The notes below the pieces were generated by a model. It searched no databases. It saw only the letters and a program-made list of their open reading frames with translations, and was not told the origin of the DNA. Of a stretch of 64,000 nt of DNA, positions 29,085 through 36,711 are shown piece by piece (positions within the stretch are counted from its first letter, which is position 1; each line of letters begins with the position of its first letter). Both the position numbers and the translations under genes were made by a program. Origin of the DNA: Allobosea sp. LC85 (GTDB lineage Bacteria > Pseudomonadota > Alphaproteobacteria > Rhizobiales > Beijerinckiaceae); NCBI RefSeq assembly GCF_000735605.1, contig NZ_JPKG01000029.1:1-64000 (forward strand). Reading direction: 5' to 3'.

Positions 29085-29834
29085 TCACCGGGCCAGCAGG
29101 ATCAGGGTCAGGGTCACGAAGGACATCAGCGCGGCGAGTCCAGAGAGCGAACCGAGCAGGATGGTGGCTTGCCGCATCGGGCGCTGCGCCTCCTTGCGGA
29201 TCGTGACCAGGCGCTCATCGAAACTGCGCAGCGTCGCATCGAAGCGCAGCTGGAAGACATCGAGCTCGGCCAGGCGCTGGGAAATATGGTCGGCACGCGC
29301 AACCTCCGCGGCCTCGTCGCGCTGCACGCCGCTGCCCGCCATGCGTGTGGTCATCTCGTCGAGTTTCTCGACGAGTTCCTTCTGGGCCAGCTGGCCGCGC
29401 CGGTTCAGAGCGATCAGCGCCTCGACACGATCGAAGAAGCGCGCAAGCGGCACGGCGATCGCAGCCTCGGCCGCGAGCTCGGCCGGTGGCGGCAATCTGA
29501 GCTCGAGTTCGACGCCCGTACTCGGAGAGACGCCAACGATGCTCAGCCGGTCACGGGCTGCGACCAGCGCATCATCGAGTTCCATCGCGAAGGCGTGACG
29601 CCCATCGCCAATGCCGTTGCGCCGAAGGTCGATGCGGCTCTGGTCGGCCTCGGCCTCCATCGCAACCCGCCCATCGAGCTTGAGCCGGACCGTGAGTCGC
29701 TCCTCGGGACGGGTTTCATCCCAGATCCAGCCATGCAGGCGGTTGCCGTCCAAGGCATCGACGCGGCCGTTGAGGCGCGCCGGCACGACATTGGGCAGCC
29801 GCTCGGTTCCGTCGGGATTGCGCAGTACCGTCAT
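29085..29834 (-). CDS. GW-module protein with C-terminal membrane anchor
   Basis: 249 residues. Residues ~20-95 form a beta-rich module (GRVDALDGNRLHGWIWDETR ... QSRIDLRRNGIGDGRHAFAMEL) of the kind found attached to bacterial glycosyltransferases. A coiled-coil stretch (about 140-220) follows, and one transmembrane helix at the very C-terminus (LGSLSGLAALMSFVTLTLILLA). It has no catalytic domain and could tether or scaffold the glycosyltransferases at the inner membrane (inference). ATG at 29834 overlaps the GT4 stop (ATGA); the 18 codons upstream are not supported. Confidence 0.7.
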   Translation of the reverse strand: MTVLRNPDGTERLPNVVPARLNGRVDALDGNRLHGWIWDETRPEERLTVRLKLDGRVAMEAEADQSRIDLRRNGIGDGRHAFAMELDDALVAARDRLSIVGVSPSTGVELELRLPPPAELAAEAAIAVPLARFFDRVEALIALNRRGQLAQKELVEKLDEMTTRMAGSGVQRDEAAEVARADHISQRLAELDVFQLRFDATLRSFDERLVTIRKEAQRPMRQATILLGSLSGLAALMSFVTLTLILLAR

Positions 29835-31084
29835 GCCGCCTCCGCGAGTGTGAGCCTGTCGAACAGCGCGAGATGCGCCGTGGTGCAATCAGCGATGGTG
29901 GGTTGAGGCCGGATGCCTTCGACGAGGCGATCCCACAGGCCCTTCTCCTCGACCGCGCGCCGCAAGGTGCGGGCAAGCTGGGCCGGATCGCCCGGGCGCA
30001 CATGCAGCCCGTCGATACCGTCCCGTACCATCTCGGCCATGCCGCCAATGCCGCTGGCGATGACGGGGCGGCGGTGCTGGTATGCCTCCTGGATGACGAG
30101 CGGGGCGTTCTCCCACCAGATCGAGGGCATCACCACCCAGTCGATCTCGGCCATCAACTCCGGCATCTCTTCGCGATGATAGGGGCCGCAATGGGTCACC
30201 GTGCCGTCCGACGCGGCAAGCGCCGCCTCGAACTCCGCAACGAAAGACTCGCTTTGGAACGGGGCGCCGCCATGGATGCGCAATTCGAAGCCGCGCAGGC
30301 CCGAGGCACTGAGCAGCGCAGCCGCCTTGACCAGCTCCAACACCCCCTTCCAGGGGTTGACGTTGCCGAAATAGCCGAAGCTGGCACGAGGCCCGCGCTT
30401 GACCCGGTGCACCGCCGGCTCGCGGGCCGGCCGGGCGTTTTCGATGACGTCGATGCGGTCGCCCGCCAGCCCCCAGTCGACATAGCGCTGGCGCAGGAAG
30501 CGGCTCGGCGCGACGAACTGATCGACCGCTGCGAGATGGGTCTTCAGGAAGCGCTCGCGCAGCAGGAAGCGGTCGGAACCGATTCCGGGAAAGCAGCCCC
30601 GGCAGCGCGTCGGGGAGGCTGCGGTGCAGCGCTCCCTGTCGGTTGGCCGCACCATCAGTCCATCATTGTGGCAGATCGGATAATAGTCGTGCAGCGTCAT
30701 CACGATCTTCACCTTCGGCAGGAGGCGCCGCGCCAGCGTCAGGAACTCGGCGCCGATCAGCACGAGATGATGGATGTGGATCACATCCGGCCGGAATTCC
30801 TGAAGCAGGCCGGCAAGGTCCTGCAGAGTGCCGTAATGATCGATCTGGCTGAGATAGAAGCGGTCGAAATGACCGCTCCAGAGCAGGACATCGCCATCGG
30901 ATCCGGTTGCCTGCAATGCCGTGCCGGGATGTGCCTCGCGGTGGATCGCGTTGGTCGCGCCAAGGAAGAGCACGTCGCAGCCCTGCTCGCGATAACCACC
31001 GGCGAGGTCATGAGCCAGAATCTCGGTGCCACCGGGATGCAGGTCGGGGTGGTTATGCGCAACGACGAGGATGCGGCGGCTCAT
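29831..31084 (-). CDS. GT4-family glycosyltransferase
   Basis: 417 residues. RILVVAHNHPDLHPGGTEILA at the N-terminus, HIHHLVLIGAEFLTL, the Cys set C-x14-C-x7-C-x2-C (ICHNDGLMV ... CRGCFPG), ASFGYFGNVNPWKGVLELV and WVVMPSIWWENAPLVIQEAY give the same domain order as the GT4 at 25590-26894. The ATG at 31084 overlaps the stop of the methyltransferase gene (ATGA), and the 59 codons before it are a shadow. It probably adds a sugar to the same glycan or protein acceptor as its paralogue, at a different step. Confidence 0.9.
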   Translation of the reverse strand: MSRRILVVAHNHPDLHPGGTEILAHDLAGGYREQGCDVLFLGATNAIHREAHPGTALQATGSDGDVLLWSGHFDRFYLSQIDHYGTLQDLAGLLQEFRPDVIHIHHLVLIGAEFLTLARRLLPKVKIVMTLHDYYPICHNDGLMVRPTDRERCTAASPTRCRGCFPGIGSDRFLLRERFLKTHLAAVDQFVAPSRFLRQRYVDWGLAGDRIDVIENARPAREPAVHRVKRGPRASFGYFGNVNPWKGVLELVKAAALLSASGLRGFELRIHGGAPFQSESFVAEFEAALAASDGTVTHCGPYHREEMPELMAEIDWVVMPSIWWENAPLVIQEAYQHRRPVIASGIGGMAEMVRDGIDGLHVRPGDPAQLARTLRRAVEEKGLWDRLVEGIRPQPTIADCTTAHLALFDRLTLAEAA

Positions 31085-31914
31085 CGGCTGCGCTCCGGCT
31101 TGGTCGCGATCAGCACGTCCTGGTAGTGGGCTGCGTTGATGCCACGCCAATGGCCGCGGCCGAGGCTCTCGACGAGCAGCCCGGCGTCTTGTGTCTGTGC
31201 GATCAGGAAATCCTCCTCGATGCCGGCGGCAGCGAGCGGGGCCTCCTCGATGGCATACCAACCAGGCCCATCGCGCCAGCGCTTGAACTTCAGGCGCTCC
31301 TGTCCGGTCGGCTGCCCGTCAATGGCGAAGGCGGTGAGGAACAGGCGCCCTCCCGGCGCAAGCAGGCGGCAGGCTTCCTTGAGGTAGACGGTCAGTTCCT
31401 CCGGCGGCAGATGCGTCGCCACCGAGACCATCGTGATGAAATCGAAGCTCTGGTTCGCGAAACCGAAAGCGACTTCGGTCCCGGGCAGCGAGCCCTGCGG
31501 ATTGTAGAGCGGATGAGCGATGTCGAGTCGCTGAAAGCGGAAGCGCGGGTAGACCGGCGTGATCGTCTGTGCGCACCAGAGGATGCCGTCCATCACGGGG
31601 TCGACCCCGTCATAGCTCCCCTTGGACGAATCGAGATACTGCGTCAGCGGCACCGCCATGCGGCCGATGCCACAGCCGATGTCGAAGACCCGCTCCGTCG
31701 GCTGCAGGCGGCCGATCCGGACGTAATGGCCCAGGAATTCCGCGCCGATCTCGCGGTAGTCGCCGTCACCGACAAAGATGTTCTCGGCCGGTGGATGCGG
31801 CAGGAAGCGGTTGGTGCGGATATGGTCGAGCAGCCAGTCGAATTCCTTGCCGGGGGTGGCGAGGATCGTGCCCGGGCTGGGCTCGATGGGACGCAGAGCT
31901 ACGGTCGCCGTCAT
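31081..31914 (-). CDS. Class I SAM-dependent methyltransferase
   Basis: 277 residues, cytoplasmic. Motif I VFDIGCGIGRMAVPL, acidic loop YDGVDPVMDGI, motif IV-like FDFITMVSVATHLPPEEL and post-motif CRLLAPGGRLFLTAF are a standard Rossmann methyltransferase. In this context it may methylate a sugar, capping a glycan chain, but the acceptor cannot be read from sequence. Overlaps the GT2 gene upstream (stop/start ATGA) and the GT4 gene downstream. Confidence 0.9.
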   Translation of the reverse strand: MTATVALRPIEPSPGTILATPGKEFDWLLDHIRTNRFLPHPPAENIFVGDGDYREIGAEFLGHYVRIGRLQPTERVFDIGCGIGRMAVPLTQYLDSSKGSYDGVDPVMDGILWCAQTITPVYPRFRFQRLDIAHPLYNPQGSLPGTEVAFGFANQSFDFITMVSVATHLPPEELTVYLKEACRLLAPGGRLFLTAFAIDGQPTGQERLKFKRWRDGPGWYAIEEAPLAAAGIEEDFLIAQTQDAGLLVESLGRGHWRGINAAHYQDVLIATKPERSR

Positions 31915-34187
31915 GCAGCGCTTGCCCTCCTGAGTACGGTGCGGGGAAGAATTTCGGGATCGCGCGCGGGCGCGGCCTTGCGCGGCAGCGCCGATTCATC
32001 GGCCATCAACGCTTCGATCTGAGCATCCCAGCGGCCCGTCTGCAGCCACGCATTGTGCTGCGAGGCGACACCACGGGTGTAGTCCAGGCTCTTCGAGATC
32101 GACTGGCGTTCGAGATGGTACAGCGCGACGGTCGGCACATATTTGATGCCGAAGCCGGCCTGCCGGATCTTCAGGCAGAGGTCGCTGTCCTCGTAGTCGC
32201 CAATGACATAACTGTCATCGAAGCCACCGACCTCCTTGAAGAGGGCACGTGGCAGCACGATGCAGGCGCCGGTGACGCCCGGCACGAACCGCTCGACATT
32301 GGCGGGCTTGTAGCTGCCCGGCATGCCCTTGAAATAATGGTGATTGAGCCAGACGCCGTGACGGTCCCGCTTGAAGAGGAGCCCGGCATGCTGCAGCGAG
32401 CCGTCGTCATAGAGCAGTTTCGGCCCGACGGCGCCGACGCGCCCGCGCCGGTCGAGCTTGCGTGCCAGCGCGGGCAGCCAGCCGGCCTCGCTCGGGATCA
32501 CATCCGAATTGACCATGGCGAGCACATCGCCGCGGGCCGCCTCGGCTCCAGCATTGCAGGCGGCCGAGAAACCGCCATTGCGGCCCATCACCACAAGCTG
32601 GATCGGCAAGCCATAGGCGAGGTGCAGGCCTCCGAGCAGATGTGCAACTTCAGCCTCATGCTCGGGGGAATCGAGCACATAGATCAGCTCGGCCTTTTCG
32701 GCGAACCAGGGATCGGCCGCAAAGGCCGACACCTGGATACGAAGGAAATCATAGACCCGGTAGAGCGGGATCACGACGGAGACGCTTGGCCGGTCCGGCA
32801 AAGTGCCGATCGTCCGCAGGCGCGGCTCCGGCAGGCTGTCGCGCAGCGCGGACTGGCAGGCGGCAAGCACAGGTGCGAGGCTCTGCTCGAGGATTTCGGC
32901 CGTGAGGTGCTGTGGTGGGATCGAGGCCAGGGCACGGGCGCGAATGGTCGCGATGTCGGCGGGCTGCGGCGCCGGGCGCAGGAAGAGCGAGGTCCCCGAT
33001 CTGAGCTTCAGTTCGCAGCGCGGCTGCAGGACGGGGGCTCCGCCGGCATAGCCGGGCACGAGACCGAGGAAGCCGGTCACGGCTCGGTTGTCTCCGCCGG
33101 GCTCGGCAATCAGGGCCGGGAACCGCGCGGTCCGATCGCCGATCGGGCTCGGCGCGCCCGTGCTGCGGTGAACGAGGATCTGATCGAGCATCCCGTCGGC
33201 ATCGCGATACCAGCCACCCAACAGCAGGCCGGCTGGGGTACAGACCGCAAGATCGAGCTCCGCCGAGGGCAGGTCGTCGCGGCGGCGGACACTCTGGACC
33301 GGCAGGGGCAGCCGCCTCTGCATCTCGATGGCGAGCAGGCGGCCCCGTTCGGACTGCCCGGCCAGTTGCTCGACGAGCCAGTTGCGCAGATCGTCGCGCT
33401 CGCTCGTCTTCCCGGCCCACCAGCGGCCGAGTGCCGGCGCCGCGGCGCGCTCGGGAAGGGCACGGACGATCAACCCGATATCGCTTTGCAGGACGAGCAA
33501 GCCGGGGCCGCGCGGCTGGGCTTCGTCGAGGACGAGGTGCAGCGAGCGGCGGGCGCTCCGGTCAGGCTTGCCGAGCCTCGGATGCGCGGCGATGCGCGTC
33601 AGGCCTGCGGGGCCGAGCCAGTAGGCCACCTTGATCGCGTCGAGACGCCCGGGCACCGAGGATTCAAGAAGGATCTTGCCGTCAGGCAGCGCAGCGACCG
33701 GCAATACAGGCGTCGGCTTGCGGGAGAGGGCGAGCAGGAACTGGCGCAAGAAGGCGAGATAGGCGTTCGTCTCCCGCAGATTGAACAGGGTCGGCCAGGT
33801 CGCAATCAGGGCACTTGCAAGCGCAACCCGGGCCGAGGGCGTCAGCTCGCGCAGGATCTCGGGTGCCTCCGCCATCGCATGCACGAATTCGGGGTCGAAG
33901 GAGACAGCCTGATCCGGACCGAGGTTGCCGCCGGACAAGGTCGCGACGATCTCGTCATGGCCGGCATGCCGGAAGACCGAGACGATCCGGGTTCGCCCGT
34001 CGCCGAGGCCCAGCGTCAGCGAGGCCGAGGAGACGCGCCGTTCCCGGCTCGCCAGCGAGACCACCTGCCGATCGGCGAGCGGGCCGTCGAGGCTCCAGCT
34101 CAGCAGGAACACCGAACCGCAGAGCCGCAGCAACTCGGGATTGGCGTTTTGGTCTCCGACCAACTGGGTCGAGGTAATCGTCAACAT
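31911..34187 (-). CDS. Large GT2-family glycosyltransferase
   Basis: 758 residues. The first ~470 are beta-rich accessory domains without known catalytic motifs (a GW-like LLLGGWYRDADGMLDQILV is near 340). The GT2 domain begins at ~475 with SVSVVIPLYRVYDFLRI, and continues with GRNGGFSAACNAGAEAARGD, MVNSDVIPSEAGWL (DxD-equivalent NSD), GVTGACIVLPRALFKEVGGF and the catalytic base region IGDYEDSDLCLKIRQAGF. A typical rhamnosyl/glycosyl-transferase C-domain. First gene of the glycan series, 60 nt after the RTX gene with a hairpin between them. Confidence 0.9.
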   Translation of the reverse strand: MLTITSTQLVGDQNANPELLRLCGSVFLLSWSLDGPLADRQVVSLASRERRVSSASLTLGLGDGRTRIVSVFRHAGHDEIVATLSGGNLGPDQAVSFDPEFVHAMAEAPEILRELTPSARVALASALIATWPTLFNLRETNAYLAFLRQFLLALSRKPTPVLPVAALPDGKILLESSVPGRLDAIKVAYWLGPAGLTRIAAHPRLGKPDRSARRSLHLVLDEAQPRGPGLLVLQSDIGLIVRALPERAAAPALGRWWAGKTSERDDLRNWLVEQLAGQSERGRLLAIEMQRRLPLPVQSVRRRDDLPSAELDLAVCTPAGLLLGGWYRDADGMLDQILVHRSTGAPSPIGDRTARFPALIAEPGGDNRAVTGFLGLVPGYAGGAPVLQPRCELKLRSGTSLFLRPAPQPADIATIRARALASIPPQHLTAEILEQSLAPVLAACQSALRDSLPEPRLRTIGTLPDRPSVSVVIPLYRVYDFLRIQVSAFAADPWFAEKAELIYVLDSPEHEAEVAHLLGGLHLAYGLPIQLVVMGRNGGFSAACNAGAEAARGDVLAMVNSDVIPSEAGWLPALARKLDRRGRVGAVGPKLLYDDGSLQHAGLLFKRDRHGVWLNHHYFKGMPGSYKPANVERFVPGVTGACIVLPRALFKEVGGFDDSYVIGDYEDSDLCLKIRQAGFGIKYVPTVALYHLERQSISKSLDYTRGVASQHNAWLQTGRWDAQIEALMADESALPRKAAPARDPEILPRTVLRRASAA

Positions 34188-34211
34188 GGCGAGCTTCCGA
34201 CGTGTCAGGGT

Positions 34212-34240
34212 GCGACGCCGGCCGAAATGACCGGCGTCGC
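34212..34240 (-). terminator. Hairpin between RTX gene and glycan genes
   Basis: 10-bp perfect stem (GCGACGCCGG / CCGGCGTCGC) with a 9-nt loop, 7 nt after the RTX stop. No T-run follows. Likely a partial attenuator or RNA-stabilising stem, letting the RTX message outnumber that of the enzymes downstream. Confidence 0.5.
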
Positions 34241-34247
34241 GAGGTCG

Positions 34248-35042
34248 TTACGCGACGGTGAAGTAGGAGTTCGGATCGCTCTGAACATCCTCGGCGCTGA
34301 CGCCGACAAGGGTCAGCGTGTCGCCATTGCCGAGATCGACCACGGCATTGCCGTTGACCGTCGTCGTCCGCGCGGCGACGTCGTCCGCCGAAGCAACGCC
34401 GGTGCCGTTGATGTCGGAGGCGATCTGCAACATGTCGTGGCCGGCATCGAAATCGAGCACGAGATCGTTGCCGCCGCCGCCCTCGAAGACGAAGACGTCG
34501 TTGCCGGCACCACCGGACAGGCTGTCATTGCCCTCGCCGCCGAAGAGCATGTCGTCGCCCGAACCGCCCTGGAGGGTATCGCTACCCTCGCCACCGATCA
34601 GGACATCGTTGCCGGAACCGCCCTGGAGCAGGTCGTTACCGAGACCACCATCGAGCACGTCATTGCCCGAGCCGCCCTGAAGGATATCGTTCCCTTCGTC
34701 ACCGACGAGAACGTCGTTGCCGGAGCCGCCCTGAATCAGGTCGTTCCCCTCGCCACCCAGGAGCACGTCATCGCCCTGGCCGCCGAAGAGCAGATCATCG
34801 CCCTCGTCGCCGGAAAGGACATCGTCGCCCTCACCGCCGAAAAGGGTGTCGCGCCCCTCGCCACCGAAGATGGCGTCGTCGCCTTGGTCGCCGAAGAGGA
34901 CATCGTCGCCGTCTTCGCCGAACAGGACATCTGCTCCCTGGCCGCCCTTGACGGCGTCGTCGCCGGCACCGGCATGAACCACATCGCTGAATCGTGTCCC
35001 GATCAAGAAGTCGTCGAACGCACTGCCTTCTATCGTGGCCAT
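34248..35042 (-). CDS. RTX-repeat calcium-binding protein, probable type I secretion substrate
   Basis: 264 residues. After a short N-terminus (MATIEGSAFDDFLIGTRFSD) nearly the whole protein is nonapeptide repeats of the form GGxGxDxLx (for example GGQGDDVLLGGEGNDLIQGG), over about 20-190, which fold as a calcium-filled beta-roll. The last 70 residues (DFDAGHDMLQI ... SYFTVA) resemble an RTX C-terminal secretion signal. It has no enzymatic or adhesin domain, so it may be a surface coat or scaffold. Ribosome site AGGAGGTGACT is near-perfect. Lies directly after the type I secretion genes, which probably export it. Confidence 0.9.
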   Translation of the reverse strand: MATIEGSAFDDFLIGTRFSDVVHAGAGDDAVKGGQGADVLFGEDGDDVLFGDQGDDAIFGGEGRDTLFGGEGDDVLSGDEGDDLLFGGQGDDVLLGGEGNDLIQGGSGNDVLVGDEGNDILQGGSGNDVLDGGLGNDLLQGGSGNDVLIGGEGSDTLQGGSGDDMLFGGEGNDSLSGGAGNDVFVFEGGGGNDLVLDFDAGHDMLQIASDINGTGVASADDVAARTTTVNGNAVVDLGNGDTLTLVGVSAEDVQSDPNSYFTVA

Positions 35043-35355
35043 AGTCACCTCCTGGAAATGAAATGAGGCGCCCCGAGGGTCGCGGCGCGCATTCGCCAAA
35101 CACCCTCGCAAAACGGCGCCACTCCAATGACAAGCGCCAAGCTTGTCATTGATCGACGGAGTTAAGCCTAGCGAATATGTGCGATGCAGCAAGAGTTTTG
35201 TTATGACAATATTGTGGCAAGAAGAGATTCATCGGCATTAATTCTCTAATTGCTCATCGTTATACATGGAATGAATTTCAAAATTCGAAACATATATCAA
35301 AACTAATCCTTATTTCATTGAATCAACTTCTAAAATTCCCACTGCTCGCACCCGC
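35043..35355 (-). promoter_or_regulatory. AT-rich leader and promoter region of the RTX gene
   Basis: 313 nt with no gene, strikingly AT-rich in 35170-35340 compared with its surroundings. It holds an AT palindrome GAATTT-CA-AAATTC at 35273-35286 and, nearer the gene, a perfect 11-bp inverted repeat CAATGACAAGC / GCTTGTCATTG with a 5-nt loop (35125-35151). A promoter of the form TTGCTG-N16-TAGGCT can be read on the minus strand just upstream of that hairpin (weak match). Suggests separate control of RTX from the secretion genes. Confidence 0.5.
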
Positions 35356-36711
35356 TTAGTCCTCCCGGAAGGCACGGTTGAAGCTCTCGGCGAAGGGGGC
35401 CAGCAGATAGTCGACGGCGCGGCGCGAGCCGTTCACGATCAGGACCTCTGCGGCCATGCCGGCATGGAGGGTGACCTTGTTCTGGGCGAGGCTCTCGGGC
35501 GCGATCTCGGCCCGGACGATGAAATAGGCGATACCGGTCTTCTCATCGACAAGCTGGTCGGCAGCGACATAGGTCACTTTCGAGATCAGCGGCGGCATCA
35601 GCCGCGCATTGAAGGCCGTAAGCCGCACGCGTGTCTCGGCGCCGAGCTTGACCGAATCGATGTCGCGCGGATCGACCTTGGCCTCGACGATCAGGGGTTC
35701 GCGCTCGGGCACGATGTCGAGAATGGCCTCCCCGGCAGCAATCGCACTTCCGGCGGTCCGCGTCCGGATATTGGCGACGATGCCCTCCTGCGGGGAGATG
35801 ACCACGAGGCGGCGCAGCACATCCTCGGCCTGGACGATGCGTTCGACCACCTCGGACAAGGCGAGCTGGCTATCCTGCAGATCCTTGGCGATCTCGCCTT
35901 GCCGTTCGAGGCCGAGCGAGGTGATTTCGAGTTGCGCGCCCGCGACCGCCTGCTCCGCCTTGGCCTTGCGGGCCGCGGTTTCACCACCGCGTCCGGCAAG
36001 CTCGCTCTGCTTGGTCTGAAGCTCGACGAGCTGGCTACGCTTGGCATAGCGCTTCTCGTAGAGGTCAGCGATCATGCGCACCTCCTCATCGATCAGGCTG
36101 CGCTGAAAGCGTGTCGCCTCGATCTGGGCCTGGAGCGCGTCGGTCTCGGCCTGATGCTGCTCGATGACTCGCTTCTGGATGCTGACGCGCCCCTCATAGA
36201 CCTGCGTGCGCGCCTGGAAGAGCTTGCGTTCCGCTCTGATCACTTCTTGCGCGATCGGCGTGCCGGCCATTTCGAGATCATCGGGAAAGTCGATCTCCGT
36301 CGCGTTGTTCTGCTCGGCGCGCAGTCGCGCCAGCTTGGCTTCGAAGCCGACGCGTTTGCCATGGAGTTGCTGCAGCTCGGCGCGGGCGCGCGCATCCTCC
36401 AGTCGCAGCAGCGGCTCGTCCTTGGCGACGCGGTCGCCTTCGAGCTTGAGCAGCATCTTCAGGACGCCGCCCTCGAGATGGCTGACGGTCTTGCGCTTGC
36501 TGTCGACGACGACGGTGCCGACCGCGACGGCGGCATTGTCGAGCCTTGCCGTCACCGCCCAGGCCCCGAAGCCGCCGAAGCCGATCGCGATCGCGCTGAC
36601 GCCGGCCAGCACGAGATTGCGCAGCGAGGGCATTCGCTCCTCCGGCTCCTCGGTGGGGGTGACCGGAACGAGCGCGCGACTCGTGCTCATAGGGGTTGGG
36701 AGCTTGCTCAC
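35356..36711 (-). CDS. Type I secretion periplasmic adaptor (HlyD/PrtE family)
   Basis: 451 residues. One transmembrane helix near the N-terminus (LVLAGVSAIAIGFGGFGAW), then a barrel-lipoyl half-motif (VAVGTVVVDSKRKTVSHLEGG), long coiled coils (about 100-300) and the C-terminal HlyD domain with YVAADQLVDEKTGIAYFIVRAEI and LHAGMAAEVLI, typical of PrtE. It links the inner-membrane ATPase to an outer-membrane TolC-like channel, which is not in this window. Start is a GTG that overlaps the stop of prtD-like gene (GTGA) and has GGGAGGTGACGGC as ribosome site. Confidence 0.93.
   Translation of the reverse strand: MSKLPTPMSTSRALVPVTPTEEPEERMPSLRNLVLAGVSAIAIGFGGFGAWAVTARLDNAAVAVGTVVVDSKRKTVSHLEGGVLKMLLKLEGDRVAKDEPLLRLEDARARAELQQLHGKRVGFEAKLARLRAEQNNATEIDFPDDLEMAGTPIAQEVIRAERKLFQARTQVYEGRVSIQKRVIEQHQAETDALQAQIEATRFQRSLIDEEVRMIADLYEKRYAKRSQLVELQTKQSELAGRGGETAARKAKAEQAVAGAQLEITSLGLERQGEIAKDLQDSQLALSEVVERIVQAEDVLRRLVVISPQEGIVANIRTRTAGSAIAAGEAILDIVPEREPLIVEAKVDPRDIDSVKLGAETRVRLTAFNARLMPPLISKVTYVAADQLVDEKTGIAYFIVRAEIAPESLAQNKVTLHAGMAAEVLIVNGSRRAVDYLLAPFAESFNRAFRED

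Noticed and set aside
34430..34990. Regularly spaced DNA repeats resembling a CRISPR array
   Set aside because: The periodicity is that of codons for RTX nonapeptides in an open frame; there are no unique spacers and no cas genes.
31569..35066. 1165-codon open frame on the plus strand opposite the RTX and GT2 genes
   Set aside because: High-GC antisense shadow; its repetitive C-terminal part mirrors the RTX repeats on the other strand, and no domain or ribosome site supports it.
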